Below are positions 27,421 through 35,474 of a stretch of DNA of 64,000 nt, in pieces. The notes under the pieces are model-generated. The model had not been told where the DNA came from, ran no database searches, and saw only the letters and a program-made list of their open reading frames with translations. Position 1 is the first letter of the stretch; the number at the start of each line of letters is the position of its first letter. Both the position numbers and the translations under genes were made by a program. Source of the stretch: Bifidobacterium tsurumiense (GTDB lineage Bacteria; Actinomycetota; Actinomycetes; Actinomycetales; Bifidobacteriaceae); NCBI RefSeq assembly GCF_000741765.1, contig NZ_JGZU01000003.1:124001-188000 (forward strand), read 5' to 3'.

Positions 27421-27467
27421 ACACGACATCTAGTACATCAACACTGCCAATCACCCAGATATAGTGG
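27421..27467 (-). promoter_or_regulatory. Pair of candidate NrdR boxes upstream of nrdD
   Basis: On the minus strand, box 1 CCACTATATCTGGGTG (27452-27467) and box 2 GTACTAGATGTCGTGT (27421-27436) both resemble the NrdR box (core C-W-A-t-A-T-a-T-w-G). Their equivalent positions are exactly 31 bases apart, the three-helical-turn spacing known for NrdR box pairs. NrdR is the repressor of ribonucleotide reductase genes that senses ATP/dATP; its gene is not in this window. Confidence 0.62.
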
Positions 27468-27502
27468 TCGATTGGCTTGAAGCCGCCACTCCCACGAATT
27501 GT

Positions 27503-27519
27503 GAATTCCTAGGGAATTC
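27503..27519. repeat. 17-bp palindrome between nrdD and xseA
   Basis: Arms GAATTCC (27503-27509) and GGAATTC (27513-27519) around TAG. It is symmetric and lies in a regulatory gap, but has no known factor; it could bind a regulator or be chance. Confidence 0.45.
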
Positions 27520-27732
27520 CACCCATCCGCGTGTCGCCGGAACAAGTCGCGGACCTTCGGATTGGATCGGCTCCGGCAAGGCCGCAACAACCATACGCGC
27601 CGTGGCAGAAGAGTGAACTCGAAGATCTTGCCAATCAGTGAATTTCCCCACGCACATCACCGAACACACCGGCAACGCAGGACGTTCGGCACAGAGCATG
27701 CACTGCGAGTGCCCCGGCGGAATGTCCCTTGA

Positions 27733-29073
27733 ATGAGAGAATCTGAATGCATGAGTTTTACCGGTTATGACGCGACTTCATCGCTAGGCATGGGGATGGA
27801 TGCCAAGCAAGCACCGACGCCGGATCGCCTCCCTCGATTGGCTCGCGACACCACCGCCCGATCCCCTTGGCCAGTCAGTGTGCTCAGCCAGAAATTCCAT
27901 GACGCCGTGACCAAATGGCCCGGCGCATGGATCGAAGGGCAGATCGTCGAGATTAATATGCGACGCGAATCTTCGGTATACATCACACTGCGCGATAATT
28001 TCGAAGACGTCTCGATCAATGTCATGGGTTTTCGCAACTTAGTCGCCATGGCACGCGATTTCCGCCAGGGCGATCGAGTGGTCGTTCATGGTCGACCGGA
28101 TATCTGGATCAAGGCCACGCGACTGAGCTTTGTCGCCGACGACATTCGGCGCGTGGGTGCCGGAGATCTGAAAGCACAGATCGACGAGCTTCGCAAGAAG
28201 CTTAAAGGCGAGGGTCTTTTTGACGCAGATCGTAAGGTGCCGATACCCGAATTCCCTTCATGCATCGGGCTGGTCTGCGCCCCGCAGGCACGAGCAGAAG
28301 GCGATGTCATCACCAATGTCAATCTGCGTTGGCCTGCGGTACGGTTCAACGTGGTCCACGCCCATGTGCAGGGACCTCAATGCCCTCCTGATGTCATCAA
28401 AGCTATCCGACAACTGGATGCCGATCCTTCTGTCGACGTGATTATCGTCGCAAGAGGCGGCGGCAGCTTCGAAGATCTTATCGGCTTTTCAGACGAAGGG
28501 GTGATCCGTGCGACAGCGGTCTGCCAGACTCCGATTATTTCGGCCATCGGCCATGAAGATGATTGGACGCTTATCGATCTGGCCGCCGATTTGCGCGCAT
28601 CCACTCCTACTGACGCCGCCAAGAAAGTCGTACCTGACGTTCGCGAGCAATGGCAGTTAATCGTCGGCGCCCAACAGCAAATGCGCATGCGCATTTCCGC
28701 CAATATCAATAATGAACTGCGATTGGTCGAGGGATATGCCAGCAGGCCGAGCCTGACCAAACCGCACACCATGCTCGAGCCGCATGAAAGGTTCCTGGAA
28801 GATAGCGTGCGGCGTATTCGTCAGGGATTGACGAGAATCGTTGACGATGCCTCGTTCACCGTTGAAAAGCGGTTGGCCACATTGACTGCGCTCAGCCCAC
28901 AATCCACATTGAATCGAGGTTATGCCGTCATCCAGTCTGCAGATGGGCATGTGTTGGATGATGCCGCAACCGTGCATGCCGGAGACAAACTCACCTTGAC
29001 ACTCAGAAAGGGCAGCGTTGTCGCCACAGCGGATGCGGATGGACAAACCGTGGATACTACTTCCCAAGCCTGA
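27733..29073 (+). CDS. xseA: Exodeoxyribonuclease VII large subunit
   Basis: 446 residues. An N-terminal OB-fold domain ('PWPVSVLSQKFHDAVTKWPGAWIEGQI', residues about 40-140) precedes the XseA catalytic region with 'ARGGGSFEDLIGFSDEGVIRA' and 'AIGHEDDWTLIDLAADLRASTPTDAA', then a helical C-terminal part. With XseB it degrades single-stranded DNA in both directions. Ribosome sites are weak at both the first ATG and a second ATG at 27751, so the start may be 18 bases downstream. xseB follows after 120 bases. Confidence 0.95.
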   Translation: MRESECMSFTGYDATSSLGMGMDAKQAPTPDRLPRLARDTTARSPWPVSVLSQKFHDAVTKWPGAWIEGQIVEINMRRESSVYITLRDNFEDVSINVMGFRNLVAMARDFRQGDRVVVHGRPDIWIKATRLSFVADDIRRVGAGDLKAQIDELRKKLKGEGLFDADRKVPIPEFPSCIGLVCAPQARAEGDVITNVNLRWPAVRFNVVHAHVQGPQCPPDVIKAIRQLDADPSVDVIIVARGGGSFEDLIGFSDEGVIRATAVCQTPIISAIGHEDDWTLIDLAADLRASTPTDAAKKVVPDVREQWQLIVGAQQQMRMRISANINNELRLVEGYASRPSLTKPHTMLEPHERFLEDSVRRIRQGLTRIVDDASFTVEKRLATLTALSPQSTLNRGYAVIQSADGHVLDDAATVHAGDKLTLTLRKGSVVATADADGQTVDTTSQA

Positions 29074-29105
29074 GCAATACCGCAACCAAGGCATTGACGG
29101 CAGCT

Positions 29106-29129
29106 GGAGGCAATCAACCAACTGCCTCC
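29106..29129. other. Small hairpin between xseA and xseB
   Basis: 7-base arms GGAGGCA (29106-29112) and TGCCTCC (29123-29129), 10-base loop. There is no T-tract immediately after. Possibly an mRNA processing stem that balances the two subunits. Confidence 0.35.
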
Positions 29130-29193
29130 CTCCTTCCGCACAAGCAATTCATTCAGCACACAGTCAAACCATCAACACAAGAAGGAGTCAATA

Positions 29194-29496
29194 ATGAGCA
29201 AGGAACAATCCTCAACCACCCCAGCAACCACCGCTTCAACTCTGAGCGACAGTGAGCGCGAGGCCATCGCCACAATGCCATATGAGGAGGCACGAGACAA
29301 GCTCATTCAAGCCGTGCAAGCCTTGGAAGCAGGCGGCTTGAACCTTGATCAGTCCATGCGCCAGTGGGAGTTGGGGGAGGCTTTAGCCAAGCGTGCACAG
29401 ACTCTTCTGAACGAGGTTCGCGCCAAATTGGACGCGGCACAAGCCGAGCAGGAAGCCACTGCAGACACGGCTGGCACGCAGGCCAATCTGGACTGA
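29194..29496 (+). CDS. xseB: Exodeoxyribonuclease VII small subunit
   Basis: 100 residues with the compact XseB helical hairpin 'MPYEEARDKLIQAVQALEAGGLNLDQSMRQWELGEALAKRAQTLL' at residues 29-73, flanked by low-complexity ends. Several copies bind each XseA chain. AAGGAG ribosome site before the ATG. A very strong bidirectional terminator follows (29528-29578). Confidence 0.93.
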   Translation: MSKEQSSTTPATTASTLSDSEREAIATMPYEEARDKLIQAVQALEAGGLNLDQSMRQWELGEALAKRAQTLLNEVRAKLDAAQAEQEATADTAGTQANLD

Positions 29497-29527
29497 TAGC
29501 GTTCATCTCTTTGCAAGTTCGCACTGA

Positions 29528-29578
29528 ATAAGGAGTGGGGGTTCTGGATGCCGGTCATCCAGAACCCCCACTCCTTAT
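29528..29578. terminator. Strong bidirectional terminator between xseB and the EEP gene
   Basis: Perfect 23-base-pair stem (29528-29550 with 29556-29578) and a 5-base loop, placed between convergent genes. It contains a G5/C5 run. It is the longest uninterrupted stem in the window. Confidence 0.9.
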
Positions 29579-29597
29579 GGCATATGGCATAAGCGAG

Positions 29598-30647
29598 CTA
29601 TTGCACTTCCAATGTTGCAAGCAATGCCTTGTGGTCAGATCCGGATATGCTTCTGGTGCTCACTTGCCCGGCAACGATGCCTGTATCCATCACCACATGA
29701 TCAATGGCTGTGAATGCTGGAATACCGGAATGATTCGCAGGCCATGTGAAGGTGAATCCTGTACCAGCCTGATAGGCCGCATCCGAGAATCTGTTCCCCA
29801 AGAAGTTCCTAAACGGCGTGTGATCCATGGTGGCGTTGAAATCGCCCATGAACACATATCGATACTGCGTATTTGAACGAAGTTGGGCCAATTCATCCAA
29901 GGATTTGCGCCATTGTGACCAATAACCCTGAACAGGTGATGTGGTATGCACAGAGACAAAGCGTAATTTGCTGTTTCCTCCATTCAATGTCACCGTGCCT
30001 CCCGGCATGAATGATGCACTTGAATCCACATCGTCGTCCGAAGGCGAACCCAGAGCAGTCGCCGACCACAAACCATTGCCATACACACCATCCGAGGATG
30101 AGACCTGTGAATACGGCAGATAGGAATGGATGCCGGCATCCTCCAAGGATTGCACGAAAGAGTCAGTGGTCTCTTGCAAGGCCAAAACCTCTATCCGCTC
30201 ATCGCGCACAGCCTCGACGATTTGCTGCGCATCGGCGTTGCCTTTGTACACATTCAGCGTCATCACTCGCAGATACGCATCATCGGTATTGGGGTTGGCA
30301 GAGGAAACCGCAGCAATGGCCGCCTGGGAGAGTCGATTGGAAGCATTGAAGAACGGCTGCTGCCACCACACCTGAACGCCTATGCAAGCGAGCGCAAGCA
30401 ACGCCACTCCCCATCGCCGCGACCCGAGCGCACACAGCAAGGAAATCGCTGCGATAACGGCAAACCATGGTGTCAATGCCACGATATTGGGCACATATGG
30501 CAAGGCTTGGAGTTGTTCCGGCAATATGCGCGCAATGCAGCCTGCCACGGCGACAAGTGAGAGCAACGCCGCCAGCACTCCCAAAATGAAGCGAGGAAAG
30601 CGCAGAGGTGCCGGTGCAGATACAGGCTTGGGTGCAGTTCGTGCCAT
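29598..30647 (-). CDS. Membrane-anchored endonuclease/exonuclease/phosphatase family protein
   Basis: 349 residues. An N-terminal membrane segment (about residues 18-40), then two more (58-76, 80-95), precede an EEP-fold domain with 'RVMTLNVYKGNAD', the metal-binding Glu in 'VLALQETTDSF', 'FMGDFNATMDHTPF' and the C-terminal 'SGSDHKALLATL'. This is the DNase I/sphingomyelinase-like fold; the catalytic domain would face outward. Substrate unknown (nucleic acid, phospholipid or inositol phosphate are possible). AAGGA at 9-base spacing precedes the ATG. It stands alone. Confidence 0.87.
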   Translation of the reverse strand: MARTAPKPVSAPAPLRFPRFILGVLAALLSLVAVAGCIARILPEQLQALPYVPNIVALTPWFAVIAAISLLCALGSRRWGVALLALACIGVQVWWQQPFFNASNRLSQAAIAAVSSANPNTDDAYLRVMTLNVYKGNADAQQIVEAVRDERIEVLALQETTDSFVQSLEDAGIHSYLPYSQVSSSDGVYGNGLWSATALGSPSDDDVDSSASFMPGGTVTLNGGNSKLRFVSVHTTSPVQGYWSQWRKSLDELAQLRSNTQYRYVFMGDFNATMDHTPFRNFLGNRFSDAAYQAGTGFTFTWPANHSGIPAFTAIDHVVMDTGIVAGQVSTRSISGSDHKALLATLEVQ

Positions 30648-30788
30648 TCGGTCGATTCCTTTCGTTCATGCACAGACGGTACAGCAGCAATCTGCAAGAC
30701 GCCATCATCCTGAAGAACCATATGCCATATCATCACGAGTTGCGCTTAAGTCAGGCATCGCGGCAGAACCCAATATCGACACCGAAGA

Positions 30789-30818
30789 TTGAAAGGCCGT
30801 CTGCCCTTGCTGTACAAT
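30789..30818 (+). promoter_or_regulatory. Promoter of tRNA-Arg
   Basis: -35 TTGAAA (30789-30794), 18-bp spacer, -10 TACAAT (30813-30818), ending ten bases before the mature 5' end of the tRNA. Confidence 0.7.
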
Positions 30819-30828
30819 GCAACATGTT

Positions 30829-30901
30829 GCCCGGGTAGCTCAGTGGATAGAGCACCGCTCTCCTAAAGCGGGTGTCGCGCGTTCGAATCGCGTTCCGGGC
30901 A
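30829..30901 (+). tRNA. tRNA-Arg (anticodon CCU)
   Basis: A 73-base cloverleaf. Acceptor GCCCGGG pairs with TCCGGGC (one G-U). The anticodon stem CCGCT/AGCGG encloses the loop CTCCTAA with anticodon CCT. The T arm contains GTTCGAATC. The discriminator base is A30901; CCA is not encoded. It reads AGG codons. Confidence 0.95.
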
Positions 30902-31305
30902 CGATTTCTTGCACAACAGACCCGTGCATCATCCTGCGGGGTTTCACGTCATCCGGCCATGCACAATCGCCAATCCAATTTGTCATCGGATCGACATCAC
31001 CAAAAACGAAGCTCTGCAATACAATCTTTGTCATATTCATAATGAATACGATCATTCAAAAATCCCAAGCAAATATGATTACGATATTTCCGTGTCATTT
31101 TCCTTCTTTCCGGGAGCGAGGCGATGAGAGCGGTCCCCTTGGCATGTATTGCCCGAGGAAAGCCTCGCCTTTGTGGGAGCTTGTTTACTTTGAACGCACC
31201 TTTTGCATTTCAAAATTCCCTTATATTGCGGCATTCCCTCTATGTCTTGCTTCATGCGGCTGAACCATGTATGAAGCAACTGAGCCACTAGCGTGAGGCA
31301 TCGAG
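30902..31305. other. Gene-free stretch after tRNA-Arg
   Basis: About 400 bases with no convincing gene on either strand. A 7-base inverted repeat GCGAGGC/GCCTCGC (31116-31122, 31162-31168) is followed by CTTTG and may be a weak terminator. No copy of the tRNA 3' end was found nearby, so integration at this tRNA is not supported. Confidence 0.5.
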
Positions 31306-31346
31306 TTGCAAAAGTGATATCATTTTCATATCATTCTAATATCATC
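31306..31346 (+). promoter_or_regulatory. SPFH promoter with three phased 8-bp direct repeats
   Basis: -35 TTGCAA (31306-31311), 17-bp spacer, -10 TATCAT (31329-31334). Over the -10 lie three direct repeats: ATATCATT (31317-31324), ATATCATT (31328-31335) and ATATCATC (31339-31346), spaced exactly 11 bp, about one helical turn. Tandem direct repeats of this kind are a typical target of ribbon-helix-helix proteins; one is encoded at 32676. Confidence 0.68.
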
Positions 31347-31384
31347 AAAGATGATGCCGAATGGCATCGAAGGAAAGGACCTTA

Positions 31385-32413
31385 ATGATGAGCGCCAACA
31401 CCACCACCCCCGCAACCGACACCTCCCCCACCGCTGAACGCCAGGGAAAGGCTGGCTCCGGCTGGCCCGTATTGTTCTGGGATCTCCTTGGATTCGTCGC
31501 GTCCATAGCACTATTCGTCGCATCGATTATTATGGCGAACATCTCCGAGGATCCGCTCGCTTTTGCATTGATGACCATCTCCATCCTGCTGTTCATCGTC
31601 ATGTGGATTGTTGCCATCGGATTCTTCACACTGCAGCCCAATGAGGCGAAATTGCTGGTGCTCTTCGGAGAATACAAAGGCACGATTCGTGGAACCGGTT
31701 TTTATTGGGCCAATCCATTTTTCTCAAAAACGCTTTCCACGTCATCCGCAGCATTGAATGACGACGACGAAGACGGCAAATCCAAAACGGCCGAAAAGCC
31801 CATCAAATCCAAGATTTCACTTAGGGCTCGCACCCTCACCGGCCCCAAACTCAAAGTGAATGACAAAAACGGCAATCCGATTCAGATCGCAAATGTCATC
31901 GTATGGCATGTCAGCGATACCGCTCGAGCCGCCTTCGATGTCGATCACTATGAAGAATTCGTCGCGATGCAGTCAGAAACCGCACTGCGCCACGTCGCCA
32001 GCCAATACGCCTATGACCACTACGAAGACACTGACGACAAGGCACAAGGCCAAATCACGCTGCGTTCAAATATCACCGAAGTCTCTCAAGCTCTGAAAAC
32101 AGAACTTTCTGAACGTCTGGCACAGGCCGGAGTCACTGTGGATGACGCCAGACTGACACACTTGGCCTATGCCCCTGAAATCGCCCAAGTAATGTTGCGG
32201 CGCCAGCAGGCCGAAGCCATTATCGCAGCTCGCACCAAAATCGTTCAGGGTGCAGTGTCAATGGTCAATGAGGCCATAACCGAACTTGACCGAGAAGGCA
32301 CCATAACACTGGACGAAGAGCGCAAAGCCGCCATGGTTTCCAATCTCATGGTGGTGTTGTGCGGCGATAATGATGCCCAGCCTGTTATCAACACCGGCAC
32401 TCTGTACAACTGA
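31385..32413 (+). CDS. SPFH (band 7/stomatin-like) membrane protein
   Basis: 342 residues from the ATG at 31385, which has GGAAAGGA a few bases upstream; the frame is open back to 31361 without one. After an acidic/Thr-Pro-rich N-terminus come two membrane segments (about residues 24-48 and 54-75), then the SPFH domain '[18 protein letters not shown]...[30 protein letters not shown]', a helical region and '[19 protein letters not shown]'. The family forms membrane scaffolds or microdomains. A terminator follows, then a small ribbon-helix-helix gene, a pairing I recall from other actinobacteria. Confidence 0.92.
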   Translation: MMSANTTTPATDTSPTAERQGKAGSGWPVLFWDLLGFVASIALFVASIIMANISEDPLAFALMTISILLFIVMWIVAIGFFTLQPNEAKLLVLFGEYKGTIRGTGFYWANPFFSKTLSTSSAALNDDDEDGKSKTAEKPIKSKISLRARTLTGPKLKVNDKNGNPIQIANVIVWHVSDTARAAFDVDHYEEFVAMQSETALRHVASQYAYDHYEDTDDKAQGQITLRSNITEVSQALKTELSERLAQAGVTVDDARLTHLAYAPEIAQVMLRRQQAEAIIAARTKIVQGAVSMVNEAITELDREGTITLDEERKAAMVSNLMVVLCGDNDAQPVINTGTLYN

Positions 32414-32456
32414 TCCGACGTATCCAACGAGGTCGGCACTCATCGGTTACGCAGCA

Positions 32457-32504
32457 CTTGGGGTATTCGTGTCCTCTTTCACACGACAACACGAATACCC
32501 CAAG
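32457..32504 (+). terminator. Terminator of the SPFH gene
   Basis: 16-base arms 32457-32472 and 32489-32504 (beginning CTTGGGGTATTCGTGT), perfectly paired around a 16-base loop, 44 bases after the SPFH stop. Confidence 0.8.
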
Positions 32505-32675
32505 GCATTTCGATTCATGCGTGCCAGCTCAGCTGAATTGCTGCTACGGTAACGCAGCAATATCCCTTGAATGCGATGAAAGTCACCCTGCGTCAATGGA
32601 TTTGCACATCCTCAGAGCATCCACACGCGATATGCGGACATCGACTACACTTATCACACCGTAAAGGAGGTCCCC

Positions 32676-32876
32676 GTGGCAGGGAAAAAACAATACCCGC
32701 TCAGGGTCAATCCTGAAATATGGGCGGCGGTTGAACGATGGGCCAACGACGAGCTGCGCAGCGTCAACGGCCAGATGGAATACATTATCCAAGACGCATT
32801 GCGACGTGCCGGCCGCCTGCCCAAAAATGCCAAACCCGGCAAAACCAATGCTCGCCGCACACCTTCACAAGAGTGA
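32676..32876 (+). CDS. Small ribbon-helix-helix (Arc/CopG-like) protein
   Basis: 66 residues starting at GTG with an excellent AAAGGAGG site. The core 'KKQYPLRVNPEIWAAVERWANDELRSVNGQMEYIIQDALRRAGRL' has the short N-terminal strand and two helices of the ribbon-helix-helix fold; the tail is Lys/Arg-rich. Probably a dimeric DNA-binding protein or a solitary antitoxin-like regulator; no toxin gene adjoins it. It lies 262 bases after the SPFH gene, beyond that gene's terminator, so it likely has its own promoter. It may bind the phased repeats at 31317-31346 (inference). Confidence 0.85.
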   Translation: MAGKKQYPLRVNPEIWAAVERWANDELRSVNGQMEYIIQDALRRAGRLPKNAKPGKTNARRTPSQE

Positions 32877-32955
32877 GCCAGATTGCAGATCGGGTCTTGC
32901 TGTCACCTACCCACGCATCGAACCCACACCCATCGATCCCACACACTGACCACAC

Positions 32956-33215
32956 GAATTGTCCCTAGCCTTTCAACCGCAATCGTTGCTGTTCCTTGTG
33001 CTCTCCGGCCTTGCAACAGGCACTTCATGGATCTGCTATTTCAAGGCGCTTTCACAAGGCAATGTCAATGTCGTGGTCCCCCGTTGACAAGCTCAGCATC
33101 CTGGTCTCGATCGCTTTTTCCCATGTGGCATTCAGGGAAAAGCTCACACTGCGCCTCTTCGTGTGGCTTGGCGCTTATGGTGATCAGCACCTTGGCCATG
33201 ACGATATTTGCCTAA
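32956..33215 (+). pseudogene. Decayed EamA/DMT-type transporter, C-terminal half
   Basis: Three reading frames must be joined to follow the protein: 'LAFQPQSLLFLVLSGLATG' with 'TSWICYFKALSQGNVNVVVP' (from 32965), then a +1 slip in a run of five C (33078-33082), then 'VDKLSILVSIAFSHVAFREK' with 'LTLRLFVWLG', then a second shift near 33163-33172 into 'LALMVISTLAMTIFA' ending at the TAA at 33215. This is the C-terminal half of a small EamA-family membrane transporter. The N-terminal half is not visible upstream, so the gene is truncated as well as frameshifted. Confidence 0.8.
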
Positions 33216-33282
33216 CAACCTTTGCAGCACGGATTTTGCCCAACAACTTCGCATAACGGACTTTGCCTACGATCTTTGCGCA
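33201..33282. repeat. Degenerate 27-28-bp tandem repeat, three units
   Basis: Units start at 33201, 33229 and 33256, each beginning ACG(G)A followed by TTTGCC, with the first two also sharing CAACAAC. The first unit overlaps the end of the transporter pseudogene. Origin unknown; possibly local duplication during gene decay. Confidence 0.55.
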
Positions 33283-33508
33283 GTGCTCTTTCGTTACAAG
33301 ACCTCAGGCAACCGAATGATGCATTCATAGCTCATAACCCGGCGCGGAATAACGCGGCAGCGTAGAACATAATGTAATTCAGCGCCGACTCATCATTGCC
33401 GGTCGCGTCCTTACCACTTAACCGTGGATAAACAACATGTGCCGGAGCGACTCTTTTCGTCACTCCGGCACACGGCTATCAAATACTCGACACGCGATAC
33501 CTCAGCAC
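33283..33508. other. Non-coding stretch ending in a terminator
   Basis: Continuation of the 632-base gap that begins after the ribbon-helix-helix gene. Apart from the pseudogene, the repeats and the terminator at 33438-33472, nothing was recognised. Confidence 0.5.
33438..33472 (-). terminator. Terminator of the AEC transporter gene
   Basis: 10-base arms TGTGCCGGAG (33438-33447) and CTCCGGCACA (33463-33472) with an inner GAC/GTC pairing, 37 bases after the gene's stop; followed on the minus strand by TGTTGTTT. Confidence 0.75.
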
Positions 33509-34450
33509 TCAGCCCAGCAAAGTGAGCACCACAGGAATCACCACAACGAATAGCACCGTACTGATGGTGACCAGGTTGGTGGCATATTCGCGATCTCCAT
33601 CGCCTTGATCGGCAAGAATAGGAAGCACTGCCAAGGCGGGTGCCGCCGACTGGACAATGAAGGTCTTGAACTCGTTCGCAGGCAAATTGCCGCCAGCGAT
33701 GCTCAAAATGGCAAGCATAACCAATGGCGCCACAATATATCGTCCAGCCAATGCGCCAATCGTATCCTTGTCCACACGAATGCTCTTGAACCCTGCACGG
33801 GCCAGCACAATACCGATATACAGCAGCGACATAGGCGTCACGATGTTACCGATATAGGTCAATGTATTGATGGCAAATGTCGGCACTGGAATATCAAGAA
33901 ACAGGAACATCAAAGCAATCAGGAATCCAACGAGAGGCGGCGGAAGCAGCTTCTTCCAATCGAATTTCGCGCCGGCCTTCTTGCCTTCTTTGGAATCCGC
34001 GGTGATCAAATAGACACCGACCGTCCACGTAGACACTGTGTTGGCGATGTAGTAGATCAGGAAGTACGGCAGCGCTTCATTGCCGAATAACGCAATATTC
34101 AATGGCAGACCGATGAAAATAGTATTGGCATTGACCACCATATTGACGAAGACGCCGCGCCTGCCTGCAGGCACTCTCAAAATGGCGATCATAATGAATG
34201 CAAAGACGTAGCTTATGACAAATGCCCCGAAGACATAGAGCAGGCCACTGGAAAGGCCAACCAACATGCTTCTGTTGAGATACTTGAGTACCGAAACAAA
34301 AATTGATGCCGGCAGGCCCACATTCATAATCAATTTGGAAATATTGCCGCTGAACTGGTCAGAAAACCAGCCCCGCACTTGGAGAAAATATCCCAACGCA
34401 ATAATCAGAATGATTGGAAGGATATTTTCGAGTGAAGTGAGGAAAATCAT
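33509..34450 (-). CDS. AEC-family (auxin efflux carrier/malate permease-like) transporter
   Basis: 313 residues with about ten hydrophobic segments in two halves. 'LIMNVGLPASIFVSVL' and 'VNANTIFIGLPLNIALFG' match the two halves of the AEC fold. Prokaryotic members move malate, malonate or other small organic acids; the substrate here is not determined by context. A GGAGG site five bases before the ATG is optimal. It is a single-gene unit. Confidence 0.9.
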   Translation of the reverse strand: MIFLTSLENILPIILIIALGYFLQVRGWFSDQFSGNISKLIMNVGLPASIFVSVLKYLNRSMLVGLSSGLLYVFGAFVISYVFAFIMIAILRVPAGRRGVFVNMVVNANTIFIGLPLNIALFGNEALPYFLIYYIANTVSTWTVGVYLITADSKEGKKAGAKFDWKKLLPPPLVGFLIALMFLFLDIPVPTFAINTLTYIGNIVTPMSLLYIGIVLARAGFKSIRVDKDTIGALAGRYIVAPLVMLAILSIAGGNLPANEFKTFIVQSAAPALAVLPILADQGDGDREYATNLVTISTVLFVVVIPVVLTLLG

Positions 34451-34743
34451 TAGAACCTCCTACCCAAACCAAATGTGTATTCGAATTATTATTCGCCCCG
34501 TTCAGCCATGCGTTCTAACCCCAGTCCAAACGGCACGGCCGGCTTTGCTTCATCACCAAGAGATGAAGAACACGTATATGTTATAAAAGAAATCGAGGCG
34601 AGAACCCAATTATCGCTGACTGTATATGTGATATTAAGAACATTTAAGCTTTGAGATTCAGAGGGCGAACTCGGCAAATATCAACGACTTTGTTGCTTTG
34701 TCAATATTTTCTTCCTAATGGCCAGACACTGTTCGTACACCAA

Positions 34744-35322
34744 TTAGGGATACTGCTCTAGAGTAGGAGATCCATCTTCGGAATTCTCAGCCCACTCCCC
34801 CACGATTTGCGAATACAATCGGTCCAATCGTGCTTCACGTTCGGCTTTGCGCAACTCGCACTCCCAAACCACGATGACATGCCATCCCATGGCTTCCAGC
34901 TCTGCATGCTGACGTGCATCCCTGTCCTTATTCCTGTTCAGTTTCGCCGTCCAGAACTCCACATTGGATTTGGGGATGGTGCATCCCTTGCATCCCTCGT
35001 GCATATGCCAAAAACATCCGTTGACGAATACCACGGTTCGCCAGCGCGGCAGCACGATATCGGGATGCCCCGGATATCGCCTGTCGTTCTTGCGGAAACG
35101 CAAGCCCCGGGCAAAGAGATATCGCCGAACCATGACCTCGATTGAAGTGTCCTTGCCGCGTATTTTCGACATGATATAGCTTCGCGTGCCGCGCCGATAC
35201 CGCGAATCCGCAGTGCCGTCCTTCTCTGCCTTGGATCTACGAGCCGTCCCATCCCCGTTTGCTGTGGCGCCCATGCCATGTTCAGGCAACAACGGCTTGC
35301 CATCAACCACATTGCGGGACAT
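34744..35322 (-). CDS. vsr: Very short patch repair endonuclease (Vsr)
   Basis: 192 residues. After an N-terminal tail of about 45 residues comes the Vsr core: 'RSYIMSKIRGKDTSIE', the catalytic Asp in 'GHPDIVLPRWRTVVFVNGC', the His/Cys cluster 'CFWHMHEGCKGCTIP' and 'WTAKLNRNKDRD'. Vsr nicks 5' of T in T:G mismatches made by deamination of 5-methylcytosine. No cytosine methyltransferase or restriction gene lies in the neighbourhood, so this is an orphan copy here. GGGGAGGG precedes the ATG at 35322. It is divergent from the oxidoreductase gene at 35475. Confidence 0.93.
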   Translation of the reverse strand: MSRNVVDGKPLLPEHGMGATANGDGTARRSKAEKDGTADSRYRRGTRSYIMSKIRGKDTSIEVMVRRYLFARGLRFRKNDRRYPGHPDIVLPRWRTVVFVNGCFWHMHEGCKGCTIPKSNVEFWTAKLNRNKDRDARQHAELEAMGWHVIVVWECELRKAEREARLDRLYSQIVGEWAENSEDGSPTLEQYP

Positions 35323-35474
35323 GCCCTCCCCTTTCCAACGAACAGACGTTCATCATACGTCATATTCCCAACGATCAGCCTTGCGACAAGCACATCGTCA
35401 CACAGCGATAGCATGGTTGGGACAGACAAGATGCGTTCGGGCATTGCATGTAAAGCCCGTTCAAGGAGGAACAT

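Larger units (their letters stand above)
27334..27732. other. Divergent intergenic region nrdD / xseA
   Basis: 399 bases between divergent genes. It holds the two NrdR-box candidates (27421-27467), a 17-bp palindrome (27503-27519) and, presumably, both promoters. No small gene was recognised. Confidence 0.5.

Noticed and set aside
31116-31168. Hairpin GCGAGGC/GCCTCGC as a tRNA terminator
   Set aside because: It lies over 200 bases beyond the tRNA with a 39-base loop; kept only as a remark in the gap description.
30829-33282. Genomic island integrated at tRNA-Arg
   Set aside because: No integrase gene and no direct repeat of the tRNA 3' end found by eye; the gene-poor stretch alone is not enough.
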